Positions 1 to 7,771 of a stretch of 58,481 nt of DNA are shown here, in pieces. Positions within the stretch are counted from its first letter, which is position 1. Every line of letters begins with the position of its first letter. The DNA comes from an uncultured Clostridia bacterium (GTDB lineage: Bacteria > Bacillota > Clostridia > Oscillospirales > SIG627), in assembly GCA_946645685.1 (NCBI GenBank), contig CAMPCJ010000003.1, positions 1 through 58,481 on the forward strand, written 5' to 3'. The notes beneath the pieces are model-generated. The model was not told the DNA's origin. It did no database searches and saw only the letters and a program-made list of their open reading frames with translations. The translations under genes were made by a program, and so were the position numbers.

Positions 1-832
1 GCAGGACGGCATCGTAAATAGTGGCGGAGCAGTGCTTCTTGACGATGAGCCCCTGCTTGTTATACCGGGTCACGGCGGCGGGGGTAAATGTCGAATCCAA
101 AAGTCCGGGGTGGCTGCTGAAGCGCAGGATGAAAATATCCGCCATCCGCTCCGTGGCAAGGCACCAGTTGGGTTTAGATCCCACAGTATAAAGGAATTCT
201 TCCGCGGATTGCAATACGATGGCGCCGTTCGGTTCCCGCTTGTTCACAGGCGTTTCCCAGCGCCAGGTGCCGCCGCCCAGCGGCCAGCAGTGGACAATAT
301 AGTCCTTGCCGTCGCCCAGGGCGTCCCCGATGAACATGATCACGTGCCCCGTTTTACCTTCCGGATCAGCGAGGATGATGTCCCCGGGTCGCATTTCCCT
401 CTTGATCGTTTCCATAAACGCCGCTTTATCGTCTGTCTTATAAGCGTTGGGCATATCAAAATCCGCGTATTTATGCCCGAAGCGGAACAGAAGGCATTCC
501 GCGTAGTTTTTCATGTCGTTGTGAAACTGCCCCGCGTTGAGTCCCGGGACTTCAAAGCCGGTGGCATTGAAGATCACGTCCGCCGCAAAGCTGCGGCAAA
601 CGCCGTAGTAGTTTACGTCGGAGCTGGCAAATTCCGGCGGAAAACTGCCGGTCATAAACAGCGGGCCCTTGGGATGATGGGTCGCGTCCCACAACACCTT
701 GGTCAGGGATGTGGCGGTGTTATACTGGGTGTCGGGATTGGCGTGGACATACGCCAACGCCGTCTCCTGTACCACTTTTTCATATACTTCCCGCCCGGCT
801 TCCCGGACAGTCATACCGAGTTTCAGCTCCAT
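1..832 (-). CDS. NlpC/P60-like cysteine peptidase-fold protein, 3' end cut by window
   Basis: An open frame runs from ATG 832 to the window edge without a stop (at least 277 residues). An in-frame ATG at 841 directly abuts AAAGGAG, too close to be used, so 832 (9 nt spacing) is chosen. Seen: no signal peptide; a candidate catalytic Cys at about residue 79 in GVCRSFAADV; a 'RPGDIILADPEG' turn at 149-160 followed by GHVIMFIG with His 163. Known: Cys followed by a GDII...GHV block is the layout of NlpC/P60 and related papain-like amidases that cut cell-wall peptides. Inferred: a peptidoglycan- or amide-cleaving hydrolase; without a signal peptide the site of action is unclear. It follows the ACT-domain gene by 15 nt and is probably co-transcribed with it. 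Confidence 0.5.
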   Translation of the reverse strand, partial: MELKLGMTVREAGREVYEKVVQETALAYVHANPDTQYNTATSLTKVLWDATHHPKGPLFMTGSFPPEFASSDVNYYGVCRSFAADVIFNATGFEVPGLNAGQFHNDMKNYAECLLFRFGHKYADFDMPNAYKTDDKAAFMETIKREMRPGDIILADPEGKTGHVIMFIGDALGDGKDYIVHCWPLGGGTWRWETPVNKREPNGAIVLQSAEEFLYTVGSKPNWCLATERMADIFILRFSSHPGLLDSTFTPAAVTRYNKQGLIVKKHCSATIYDAVL

Positions 833-847
833 CTGTTTCATCTCCTT

Positions 848-1285
848 TTACTCTATGGCGACCAGCCGCACGCCGGTCACACCGCTCAGCCGCGCCAATT
901 CCCGTAGCAAAACGTCCATATCCAGACTCAGATTCTGCGTGTCCAGGGAGAGCAGCACGTGTGCCTTCCCGCCGATGGGCAGGTTCTGGTTGATGGTGAG
1001 AATGTTGGCGCCGCCCTCGGTGAGTTTTTTCAACGTTTCGGAAAGCGCGCCCGCCTTATGCGCCAGATTGAAGGCGATCACCGCTTTCTTGCCCAGGGTG
1101 TCATGATTGGGCGCGAAAATATAGTCCTTGTACTTATAATACGTGGAGCGGGAAATACCCACCCGCCGTACCGCTTCGCTCACGTCCTTCGCCTTTCGGC
1201 TTTCCACCAGATCCCTGGCTTCAATGACTTTTTCATAGTAATCCGGAAGAATGGCTTTATCGATGATCAGATATTTTTCTTTCAT
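848..1285 (-). CDS. pheB: ACT-domain protein of the UPF0735/PheB family
   Basis: 145 residues, the usual length for UPF0735. Residues 1-70 form a short helical part with a helix-turn-helix-like segment (VSEAVRRVGISRSTYYKYKDYI); residues 72-145 are an ACT domain (KAVIAFNLAHKAGALSETLKKL... LSGVTGVRLVAIE). ACT domains bind amino acids and control enzymes or transcription; in Bacillus the family member PheB lies beside pheA, but the substrate here cannot be told. A GTG at 1297 gives a longer frame, but GAGG lies 6 nt before ATG 1285, so the shorter start is preferred. It is the first gene of a two-gene unit with the peptidase-like gene, transcribed from a clear promoter at 1324-1352. Confidence 0.85.
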   Translation of the reverse strand: MKEKYLIIDKAILPDYYEKVIEARDLVESRKAKDVSEAVRRVGISRSTYYKYKDYIFAPNHDTLGKKAVIAFNLAHKAGALSETLKKLTEGGANILTINQNLPIGGKAHVLLSLDTQNLSLDMDVLLRELARLSGVTGVRLVAIE

Positions 1286-1323
1286 GATGCGCCTCACTTA
1301 TTCTTTCGTATTTGGCTATTTTC

Positions 1324-1352
1324 ACTCTACCGTATCCTGCGAAAAAAGTCAA
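1324..1352 (-). promoter_or_regulatory. Sigma-A-type promoter of the ACT-domain gene
   Basis: Read on the minus strand: TTGACT (1352-1347), 17 nt, TAGAGT (1329-1324), about 40 nt before the start codon at 1285. Good match to a vegetative promoter; not experimentally known. Confidence 0.6.
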
Positions 1353-1373
1353 CCGAATTCGCGGATTTTCTGT

Positions 1374-1397
1374 AAAAAAAGTCCGTAATTTACGGAC
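1374..1397 (-). terminator. Hairpin plus T-run in the divergent intergenic region
   Basis: GTCCGTAA-A-TTACGGAC, a perfect 17-nt palindrome at 1381-1397, is followed on the minus strand by seven T (1380-1374). It has the form of a short terminator, but the genes on either side (ACT-domain gene, minus; malic enzyme, plus) start away from each other, so no minus-strand gene ends here. It may stop antisense transcription or be an operator. The rest of the 1286-1588 gap holds the two promoters and an AT-rich stretch; no small ORF with a good ribosome binding site is seen. Confidence 0.4.
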
Positions 1398-1489
1398 GAA
1401 TGAGCGGCATTCCTCTCCGTGGATTTATCTGTTTTACAAAAAAATGATAATTAAAATAATAATACAGTGAAAATATTTTAACCAACCCC

Positions 1490-1518
1490 TTGCAATGGAA
1501 GAGAAAAAATAGTAAAAT
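1490..1518 (+). promoter_or_regulatory. Sigma-A-type promoter of the malic enzyme gene
   Basis: TTGCAA (1490-1495), 17 nt, TAAAAT (1513-1518), in an AT-rich block about 70 nt before ATG 1589. Confidence 0.6.
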
Positions 1519-1588
1519 AATGCGATGAAATTAAAATTGCAAAGGCGAAATCGCTTCGCCTGCGTAATAGGAAAAGGAGAAAAAGAGA

Positions 1589-2761
1589 ATGGATTACGCA
1601 AAAGAATCATTGAAGAAGCATTACGAATGGAAGGGAAAGATCGAAGTCATCGCCCGTCCCGCGCTTGTGACCCGCGACGACCTGTCCCTCGCTTATACCC
1701 CCGGTGTTGCCCAGCCATGCCTGGAGATCCAGAAGGATTATAACAAGAGCTTTGAACTTACCCGCCGCGGCAATCTGGTCGCCGTTGTGACCGACGGTAC
1801 CGCCGTTCTCGGACTGGGGGATATCGGACCTGAAGCCGGTATGCCCGTTATGGAAGGCAAGTGCGCTCTGTTTAAAGCTTTCGGCGACGTGGACGCCATC
1901 CCGCTGTGCGTGAGAAGCAAGGACGTGGATGAGATCGTCAAGACCATCGCTCTCATTTCCGGCTCCTTCGGCGGCATCAACCTGGAGGACATTGCCGCTC
2001 CCAGATGCTTTGAGATCGAAGAAAGATTGAAGAAGGAGACTGATATCCCGATCTTCCACGACGACCAGCACGGTACCGCCGTTGTGGCGCTCGCCGCTTT
2101 GATCAATGCGCTCAAAGTCGTGAAGAAGGATATCAAGAACGTTCGCTGCGTGATCAGCGGCGCGGGCGCTGCCGGCGCTGCCATCGGCAAGATCCTGCTT
2201 CTGGCTGGTCTGAAGGATCTCATCATCTGCGATCGCAAAGGCATCATCAATGAGGAAGATCCTTCCCTGTCTCCCGCGAAGATGGAGCTGGCGAAGATCA
2301 CCAACCGCGGTCACCTCTCCGGCACTCTGGCGGACGCCTTGAAGGGCGCCGACGTGTTCATCGGTGTATCCGCGCCCGGTCTGGTCACCGAGGAAATGGT
2401 GAAGTCCATGGCGCCCGGCGCCATCCTCTTCCCCATGGCGAACCCCGTTCCGGAGATCATGCCCGACCTGGCGCTGAAAGCCGGCGCCGCCGTTGTGGGG
2501 ACCGGTCGCAGTGACTTCCCCAACCAGATCAACAACGTGCTTGCGTTCCCGGGCATCTTCCGCGGCGCGCTGGACGTTCGCGCTTCCGATATCAATATCG
2601 AAATGCAGCTGGCGGCGGCTTACGCCATTGCCGGTTATATCAAGCCGGAGGATGTTTCCGCGACCAACATCATCCCCTCCGCGCTGGATAAGAGCGTTAC
2701 CCGCGCTGTGGCGGACGCTGTTGCGAAGGCTGCCAGGGAATCCGGCGTAGCCCGCATCTGA
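1589..2761 (+). CDS. NAD(P)-dependent malic enzyme, short bacterial type
   Basis: 390 residues, normal for the short bacterial malic enzymes. It oxidatively decarboxylates L-malate to pyruvate and CO2 in the cytoplasm. Seen in order: YTPGVAQPC (general-acid Tyr) near residue 35; TDGTAVLGLGDIGP and MPVMEGK (catalytic Lys) at 65-90; the metal-binding INLEDIAAPRCFEIE and IFHDDQHGTAVV at 125-165; a Rossmann loop GAGAAGAAIGKILL at about 190 followed by an acidic residue in CDRKG, which favours NAD+ over NADP+ (family knowledge, weak by eye); MANPVPEI near 290. AAGGAG lies 7-12 nt before ATG 1589. It is monocistronic, with its own promoter and a strong terminator at 2768. Confidence 0.95.
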   Translation: MDYAKESLKKHYEWKGKIEVIARPALVTRDDLSLAYTPGVAQPCLEIQKDYNKSFELTRRGNLVAVVTDGTAVLGLGDIGPEAGMPVMEGKCALFKAFGDVDAIPLCVRSKDVDEIVKTIALISGSFGGINLEDIAAPRCFEIEERLKKETDIPIFHDDQHGTAVVALAALINALKVVKKDIKNVRCVISGAGAAGAAIGKILLLAGLKDLIICDRKGIINEEDPSLSPAKMELAKITNRGHLSGTLADALKGADVFIGVSAPGLVTEEMVKSMAPGAILFPMANPVPEIMPDLALKAGAAVVGTGRSDFPNQINNVLAFPGIFRGALDVRASDINIEMQLAAAYAIAGYIKPEDVSATNIIPSALDKSVTRAVADAVAKAARESGVARI

Positions 2762-2767
2762 CAAGTC

Positions 2768-2806
2768 AAAAAAAGAACAGACACGAGAGTGTCTGTTCTT
2801 TTTTTG
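2768..2806. terminator. Bidirectional intrinsic terminator
   Basis: Stem AAGAACAGACAC (2773-2784), loop GAGA, GTGTCTGTTCTT (2789-2800), flanked by A-run and T-run. It serves the malic enzyme gene (plus) and the convergent small Cys-rich gene ending at 2812 (minus). Confidence 0.9.
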
Positions 2807-2811
2807 CGTCA

Positions 2812-3021
2812 TTATAGATCTTTCTTTGCCAGATCGGCAAGGGACGACAGATCCGGCAGCAGGGGAGGGCTGACCTTGATTTTCAGCGGGTCAAAACAAA
2901 ACTTCCGGCAAACGTCTTCAGGCGACACGATACCGCGAATGCGGCAAATACAAGAATCGCCGCCGTTAATGATCTCGGCGTATTCGCAAAGATCGCACTG
3001 GGCGTCCTGTCTTCTTTTCAT
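2812..3021 (-). CDS. Small cysteine-rich protein of unknown function
   Basis: 69 residues. ATG 3021 is chosen because GGAGGTGACGAT directly precedes it; a longer frame from 3045 lacks a ribosome binding site. The N-terminal half has four closely spaced cysteines plus two more (CDLCEYAE, CICRIRG, VCRKFCFDP), which suggests a zinc- or iron-binding ribbon; the C-terminal half is Pro/Leu-rich without motifs. Similar tiny Cys-rich proteins are common in Clostridia and are mostly uncharacterised. No function is assigned. It sits 45 nt downstream of the ylbJ-like gene on the same strand and may be co-transcribed with it. Confidence 0.6.
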   Translation of the reverse strand: MKRRQDAQCDLCEYAEIINGGDSCICRIRGIVSPEDVCRKFCFDPLKIKVSPPLLPDLSSLADLAKKDL

Positions 3022-3066
3022 ATCGTCACCTCCCTCTTTCCCCATTTTACAGGAAAAGAAGCTATT

Positions 3067-3909
3067 TTACAAGAGTTTTTTCAGAAGAAGGGAGAAAAGC
3101 GTCAAGACCAGGGCGAACAGGATCCTGCCGGCGAAGTAATACTTCATGCTCAGATGCGCCTGTTTGATGGGCAGCGCGCTTTGCAGAAACACGGAGAGCC
3201 CCGCCCATCCGATCCCGGCGCCGCATAAAGGCAAGGCAAGGGAATAGGGAAGGGCAGCGACTTTATCCAATCCGCCGGTGATCTCGAAAAACAGCGCGGC
3301 GACCGCCCCGCCCACAGGCCCGATCCCGGGAAACAGAGGCAGCAGAAGAGACGATAGACAGGAAAAAAAGAGGATACAGCCGGCGATGGACAAAAAACTC
3401 TGGGAGGCGCCTTTTACGGCTTCGTGCAGGGGAACGGGTGTTCCCGAAAAAACACACGTCTCCCGGGGAACGAGGAAAAGAAAAAGCAACAGGGCGGTAA
3501 GGCTTTGGACGGCGTACAGGAAAACGGCGGCACGGACGTCTCTCAGCACCGTTTTGCCAACGTACCCGATCAGAAAAGAAGGCCCCGTGTTACAGCAGCA
3601 AAGAAGCATCCGGTTTGCGCCTTTTTCGGAAACAGACCCGCATCGGCGCATTTTGCTGATGGTTACGGCGCCAACGGGAAATCCGCAGGTCAAGCCTAAA
3701 AGCAACGGGAGGAACCTGCCGGCGGGCAGCTCCGAAGACGCCAAAAGATTGGAAAGAACAAGCGCGGGAAATAAAGCCGGGAGAGCGCCGCGGCAGGCAA
3801 GGACCGCGCCGTCCCAAACGCCCATTGCGGCACGGTCGGCATAGAAAAGCGTCAGGATCAGCATAATAAACGGCGGCGCAACGCGGACGCACCTTTTGAG
3901 AAAAGTCAT
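3067..3909 (-). CDS. ylbJ: YlbJ-like sporulation integral membrane protein (nucleoside-recognition/Gate fold)
   Basis: 280 residues from ATG 3909 (GGGGTGGAAT upstream); the frame could be extended to 4032 but has no ribosome binding site and would cross yqfC. Hydrophobic throughout, with about seven membrane spans. Landmarks: GALPALFPALVLSNLL, GLTCGFPVGAVTI, CCCNTGPSFLIGYVG, typical of the Gate/nucleoside-recognition family that includes SpoIIIAE-adjacent spore proteins, SpmA/SpmB and YlbJ. YlbJ is a mother-cell membrane protein needed for normal spores in Bacillus; it is about 400 residues there, so this copy is short. Divergent from yqfC-yqfD, another sporulation pair, which supports the call. 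Exact orthology to YlbJ rather than another Gate protein is not certain. Confidence 0.7.
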   Translation of the reverse strand: MTFLKRCVRVAPPFIMLILTLFYADRAAMGVWDGAVLACRGALPALFPALVLSNLLASSELPAGRFLPLLLGLTCGFPVGAVTISKMRRCGSVSEKGANRMLLCCCNTGPSFLIGYVGKTVLRDVRAAVFLYAVQSLTALLLFLFLVPRETCVFSGTPVPLHEAVKGASQSFLSIAGCILFFSCLSSLLLPLFPGIGPVGGAVAALFFEITGGLDKVAALPYSLALPLCGAGIGWAGLSVFLQSALPIKQAHLSMKYYFAGRILFALVLTLFSLLLKKLL

Positions 3910-3933
3910 ATTCCACCCCTTTCGGCATATCTT
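3906..3933 (+). promoter_or_regulatory. Sigma-E-like promoter of yqfC-yqfD
   Basis: TCATATT (3906-3912), 13 nt, CATATCTT (3926-3933), 36 nt before ATG 3970. Fits the Bacillus sigma-E pattern kmATATT / CATAcAnT; yqfC-yqfD is sigma-E-controlled in Bacillus. The -35 overlaps the first codons of the divergent ylbJ-like gene. Confidence 0.5.
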
Positions 3934-3936
3934 ATG
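3929..3936 (-). promoter_or_regulatory. Possible sigma-E-like -10 for the ylbJ-like gene
   Basis: On the minus strand CATAAGAT, 20 nt before ATG 3909, fits CATAnnnT. The -35 position holds only GAATAGC, a weak match. It overlaps the plus-strand -10 of yqfC. Confidence 0.3.
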
Positions 3937-3969
3937 CGTGATCGCACAAGCTATTCCGACGGAGGCTCT

Positions 3970-4218
3970 ATGAAACTGAAACGACTCCTGAAACCCGACA
4001 AAGCACCATCCTCCGACCAGATCATCCTGCAAAGCGGGAAACGCCTGGTCATGGAAAATTGCAAGAAAGTGATTTATTGCGATACAGAGCGCATCTCTGC
4101 TTTGGGGAAAGTCAAGGTGGAAATATGCGGGAGAAATCTGCGCCTTTTGGAACTCGGGAATGATAACGTGGAGATTCGCGGGCAGATCAACAGCATCCTT
4201 TTGGGAGATAGATCGTGA
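3970..4218 (+). CDS. yqfC: Sporulation protein YqfC
   Basis: 82 residues, close to the 93 of Bacillus YqfC. ATG 3970 is preceded by CGGAGG; an upstream in-frame start at 3934 has no such site. The sequence is a small all-beta protein (GKRLVMENCKKVIYC, VKVEICGRNLRLLELG, NVEIRGQINSILLGD), typical of the YabP/YqfC family. The last bases overlap the GTG start of yqfD, so the two are translationally coupled. Known: made in the mother cell under sigma-E and needed with YqfD for sporulation; its molecular role is unknown. Confidence 0.9.
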   Translation: MKLKRLLKPDKAPSSDQIILQSGKRLVMENCKKVIYCDTERISALGKVKVEICGRNLRLLELGNDNVEIRGQINSILLGDRS

Positions 4219-5396
4219 CGCTCCTGTCCCTTATCCTGGGCAGCGTGCGGATCCGTCTGGTCTCGCCGCGCCCGGAACGTTTGGTCAATGCGGCGCACAG
4301 GATCAATCTGCCCTTCCGCAAGCTTGTGATGACGGAACGGGAGGCTTCTTTTGAGATCCTGCTCTTCAGGCTTTCACGCCTGAGACCGTTTCTGGAAACC
4401 GTTTCTCTTGCGGAAGAAGTGACCCTGGAGGAAAAAGGACTTCCCCCCCTGCTCAGGCGCTATCGAAAACGCTTTGGCTTTTTTGCGGGAATTGCGGTAT
4501 TTGCCGTTTCCCTCCTCCTCGCAAACTGTTTTGTTTGGGGCGTGGATCTATCCGGCAGCGCCCGGGAGCCGGAGGAAGTCTTTGCCGCCCTTTCGGAAGC
4601 GGGGCTTGCCCCGGGAGTCTGGAGCAGAGATATGGATACGGACGCCATCGCCCGAAAATTCCTCATTCTACACCCGGAATACGCCTATTGCGGCATCCGC
4701 CTGGTGGGAATGCGGGCGCTGGTTGAACTGCGTGACGCCGAGATCCTCGAGAAGCATGATATAAACGACGGCTATTCCAATATGATCGCCGGGGGAAGCG
4801 GACGGGTGGTGCGCTGTGAGGTGATGAATGGCGAAGCCTGCGTCAAACCGGGCGATCTGGTACAAAAGGGCGATCTCCTCATCAGCGGCATCCGCAAAAC
4901 GGAAAACGGCTCCTTCCGTCCTGCCCGCGCCCGGGGAAGGGTCTTCTGTGAGGCACAGGAGGCTTTCGAGACCTTTGTCCCCTTTTCGGAGACCGAAACG
5001 GTTTTGACCGGCAGGGAAGCGAGTGTGACTTCCTACTACCTTCTGGGAAAAAAACTGTTTTCTTTCGGCGCCGCCGATCCTTTTCCCCTTTCGGAGCGCA
5101 GCGTCTTTTTTGAGCCGGTGCGTTTTGGGGGGATCACCCTTCCCCTTTACCGGGAAACGGCATCGTTTGCGGAAAAGCTTGAAAAAACCGTACAACTAAA
5201 TATTGACAGAGCAAGGGATATCGCGTATGATAGATATACAATATATAGAAATGAAGATATATGTCAAAACGGTGAGATAAAGGCGGAAGATTTTCTGTGG
5301 GAAGAGCGGGAAGACGGGGTATATTTACTCGTCAAGCTTTTCACCGTCAGGGATCTTTGCCGGGAAGTACCGTTTACCGTTCTATCGGACTCGTAA
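4215..5396 (+). CDS. yqfD: Sporulation protein YqfD (stage IV)
   Basis: 393 residues, GTG start overlapping the yqfC stop (GTGA), with GGGAG 9 nt upstream. Order: an N-terminal cytoplasmic part (1-85), one membrane span at about 88-112 (FFAGIAVFAVSLLLANCF), then a large extracytoplasmic part with POTRA-like repeats (VDLSGSAREPEEVFAALSEAGL; ILHPEYAYCGIRLVGMRALVEL) and an OB-like section containing VKPGDLVQKGDLLISG. This matches YqfD, a mother-cell protein that lies in the outer forespore membrane region in Bacillus. The gene order yqfC-yqfD-phoH is the one seen in Bacillus. Confidence 0.92.
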   Translation: MTLLSLILGSVRIRLVSPRPERLVNAAHRINLPFRKLVMTEREASFEILLFRLSRLRPFLETVSLAEEVTLEEKGLPPLLRRYRKRFGFFAGIAVFAVSLLLANCFVWGVDLSGSAREPEEVFAALSEAGLAPGVWSRDMDTDAIARKFLILHPEYAYCGIRLVGMRALVELRDAEILEKHDINDGYSNMIAGGSGRVVRCEVMNGEACVKPGDLVQKGDLLISGIRKTENGSFRPARARGRVFCEAQEAFETFVPFSETETVLTGREASVTSYYLLGKKLFSFGAADPFPLSERSVFFEPVRFGGITLPLYRETASFAEKLEKTVQLNIDRARDIAYDRYTIYRNEDICQNGEIKAEDFLWEEREDGVYLLVKLFTVRDLCREVPFTVLSDS

Positions 5397-5411
5397 ACGA
5401 AAAGGAGTTTT

Positions 5412-6401
5412 ATGTCGGGAAAAACAGAAAAGATCCTGGAGATCCAGGGAACAGAAAGGATCGCCGATATTTTCGGCGCGTTCGATTCCAACGCGGAGCG
5501 GATCGAAAAGGAATTTGACGTGGTACTGTTCAGCCGGGACGGGGAGATCCGTGTGTCCGGGGAAAAGGAAAACGTGGAGCAGGCGGCGAAGGTCATCCAT
5601 TATCTGGAGAAGCTCTCCGCCCTCTCCGGTGTTCTGTCGGAGCAGAACGTGGCGTATGCCATTACCGCCGTGCGGGACGGTATGGAGCAGGATGCGGAAA
5701 AACTCATTGGCGACACCGTCTGCATCACGGCGAAGGGCAAGCCCATCAAGCCCAAGACCATCGGGCAGAAAAACTTCGTGGAGTGCATTCGGAAGCACAC
5801 CGTCACCTTCGGCGTGGGACCCGCCGGAACGGGCAAGACCTTCCTGGCGGTAGCGATGGCAACCCTGGCGCTGCGGAAAAAAGAAGTTTCCCGCATCGTC
5901 ATCACCCGTCCCGCCGTGGAAGCGGGAGAACGCCTGGGCTTTTTGCCCGGGGATCTGCAAAGCAAGATCGACCCCTATCTCCGACCCCTTTACGACGCCC
6001 TGTATGAAATGCTGGGCGGCGAAAATTATCAACGGCTGGTGGAAAAAGGCTCCATCGAGGTGGCGCCTCTGGCGTATATGCGCGGGCGCACGCTGGACGA
6101 TTCCTTCATCATCCTGGATGAAGCGCAGAACACCACCCACGAGCAGATGAAAATGTTCCTTACCCGCCTGGGCAACGGAAGCAAGATGGTGGTCAACGGA
6201 GACGTGACGCAGATCGACCTGCCCGGCGGCACTCCTTCCGGACTCATTCAGGCGTTGAAGATCTGCGAGGGCATCGAAGGCGTGGGCGTTTCCCGCCTCA
6301 CCTCCAAGGACGTGGTGCGGAACACCATCGTGTCCCGCATTGTGGAAGCGTATGAAAAAGCGCAGAAGGGGTCAAATCATGAATCATCGCATCGCCGTTG
6401 A
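5412..6401 (+). CDS. phoH: PhoH-family ATPase (PhoH/YbeZ)
   Basis: 329 residues, ordinary length. AAAGGAG lies 5 nt before ATG 5412. Seen: a KH-like N-terminal part (1-85), then a P-loop GPAGTGKTFLAVAMA at about 138-152, a Walker B region IILDEAQNTTHEQMK at about 238, and the sensor NGDVTQIDLP near 267. PhoH/YbeZ is a cytoplasmic ATP-binding protein linked to RNA metabolism and a partner of YbeY; its exact reaction is not settled. ybeY starts 23 nt inside its 3' end. In Bacillus, pgpH (yqfF) usually sits between phoH and ybeY; it is absent here. Confidence 0.93.
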   Translation: MSGKTEKILEIQGTERIADIFGAFDSNAERIEKEFDVVLFSRDGEIRVSGEKENVEQAAKVIHYLEKLSALSGVLSEQNVAYAITAVRDGMEQDAEKLIGDTVCITAKGKPIKPKTIGQKNFVECIRKHTVTFGVGPAGTGKTFLAVAMATLALRKKEVSRIVITRPAVEAGERLGFLPGDLQSKIDPYLRPLYDALYEMLGGENYQRLVEKGSIEVAPLAYMRGRTLDDSFIILDEAQNTTHEQMKMFLTRLGNGSKMVVNGDVTQIDLPGGTPSGLIQALKICEGIEGVGVSRLTSKDVVRNTIVSRIVEAYEKAQKGSNHESSHRR

Positions 6402-6861
6402 AAACGAACAGACCGAGGTCAGAATGAGTCGGGGATATAAAGGCGCCGTCCGCAAAGCCGCTCTCGCCACTCTCGTGGCGGAGGGCTTTCCCTATCGGGC
6501 GTCCCTTGCGGTTTCCCTGGTAGAGAAGGAGGAGATACGCCGTCTCAACCGGGAATTTCGGGATGTGGATCGTCCCACGGACGTTCTCTCATTCCCCTTG
6601 CTGGAGGATCCCTTCCATCCGGAGAAGTCGGACGTATTCCGTGGCTGCGTGACCTTGGGCGACGTGATCGTCTGTCCCGGTGTGATCGTTTCCCAGGCAA
6701 AAGAGGCGGGCGTATCCTTCCGGGAGGAGCTTTCCCGGATGGTCATCCATTCCGTCCTGCACCTTTTGGGGAGGGATCACGCGGAACCGGAAGAAGAAAA
6801 AGCAATGTTCTCTCTGCAGGAGGCGATCCTTCGGGACGTGATGCAGCCAGAACGTACATAA
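6379..6861 (+). CDS. ybeY: Endoribonuclease YbeY, rRNA maturation factor
   Basis: 160 residues from ATG 6379, with AGAAGGGG 7 nt upstream inside the 3' end of phoH; a GTG at 6340 would add 13 residues without support. The zinc-binding signature HSVLHLLGRDH (three His) is present near residue 128, and RPTDVLSFP, conserved in the family, near 65. YbeY is a metal-dependent single-strand RNase needed for 16S rRNA 3'-end maturation and 70S quality control. Between PhoH and Era, it belongs to a ribosome-assembly operon. Confidence 0.95.
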   Translation: MNHRIAVENEQTEVRMSRGYKGAVRKAALATLVAEGFPYRASLAVSLVEKEEIRRLNREFRDVDRPTDVLSFPLLEDPFHPEKSDVFRGCVTLGDVIVCPGVIVSQAKEAGVSFREELSRMVIHSVLHLLGRDHAEPEEEKAMFSLQEAILRDVMQPERT

Positions 6862-6873
6862 CAGGAGAAAACA

Positions 6874-7770
6874 ATGGACCAAACGCAAAAAGTCGGATTT
6901 ATTGCCATCGTGGGTCGCCCCAACGTGGGAAAAAGCACCCTGCTCAATACGCTTTTGGGTGAAAAGATCGCGGCGGTTTCCCGGAAACCGCAAACCACCC
7001 GCACCGCCATCACCGGCATCCTGACCCGGGGCGCTGATCAATATGTCTTTCTGGACACCCCAGGCGTTCATAAGCCCCGCACGAAGCTGGGCAGTGCCAT
7101 GATGAAGTCCGTTGGCACCGCCACCGCCGACGTGTGCGCCGTTCTGCTTCTGGTGGAGCCGGTGATGCAGATACATCCCACGGAACAGGAATTGATCAAA
7201 AAGTTTTCCAAAGCCCGCGTTCCCATGATCCTGATCATCAACAAGACCGACGTGCATACGCCCGAGGAGATCATCCGCACCATCGACGTTTTCCGGCAGG
7301 AGGCGGATTTTGCCGCCGTCATCCCGCTGTCCGCCAAGACCGGGGACGGCGTGGATATCATCTTTGATGAGGTGGAGCCTCTTCTGGAGGAAGGCGCCTG
7401 GTTTTTCCCGTCGGATATGATCACCGACGTTCCAGAGCGCACCATCGCCGCCGAGGTCATTCGGGAAAAACTGCTCAGACTTTTGGATCAGGAAGTTCCC
7501 CACGGCACCGCCGTTACCATCGAGGATTTCAAAGAGTCCGATCAGCGGATCGATATCCGGGCGGAGATCTTCTGTGAAAAAGCGGGGCATAAGCGGATCA
7601 TCATCGGCAAGGGCGGCAGTATGCTGAAGAAGATCGGTACCTACGCCCGGGAAGACCTGGAGGCGTTTTTCGGCGTTCACGTGAACCTGGATCTGTGGGT
7701 CAAGGTCAAGGAGAATTGGCGGGACAACGATTCTTTGATCGCCTCTTTCGGCCTCAGCCACAAGGATTGA
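6874..7770 (+). CDS. era: GTPase Era
   Basis: 298 residues, typical. ATG 6874, with AGGAG upstream, 12 nt after ybeY. GTPase motifs in order: G1 GRPNVGKST (14-22), G2 TTRTAI, G3 DTPGVHKP (about 61), G4 NKTD (about 124), G5 SAKTGDG (about 153). The C-terminal KH domain is seen in HKRIIIGKGGSMLKKIG (about 243). Era binds the 3' end of 16S rRNA and acts in 30S assembly; membrane-peripheral in the cytoplasm. recO starts 1 nt after its stop. Confidence 0.97.
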   Translation: MDQTQKVGFIAIVGRPNVGKSTLLNTLLGEKIAAVSRKPQTTRTAITGILTRGADQYVFLDTPGVHKPRTKLGSAMMKSVGTATADVCAVLLLVEPVMQIHPTEQELIKKFSKARVPMILIINKTDVHTPEEIIRTIDVFRQEADFAAVIPLSAKTGDGVDIIFDEVEPLLEEGAWFFPSDMITDVPERTIAAEVIREKLLRLLDQEVPHGTAVTIEDFKESDQRIDIRAEIFCEKAGHKRIIIGKGGSMLKKIGTYAREDLEAFFGVHVNLDLWVKVKENWRDNDSLIASFGLSHKD

Positions 7771-7771
7771 T

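Noticed and set aside
32-907. A 291-residue plus-strand frame at the left edge.
   Set aside because: The minus strand holds a better gene with strong ribosome site and peptidase-like Cys/His motifs, and the frame crosses into the ACT-domain gene.
1607-2812. A 401-residue minus-strand frame opposite the malic enzyme gene.
   Set aside because: Malic enzyme motifs and codon pattern are on the plus strand; the frame also runs through the terminator at 2768.
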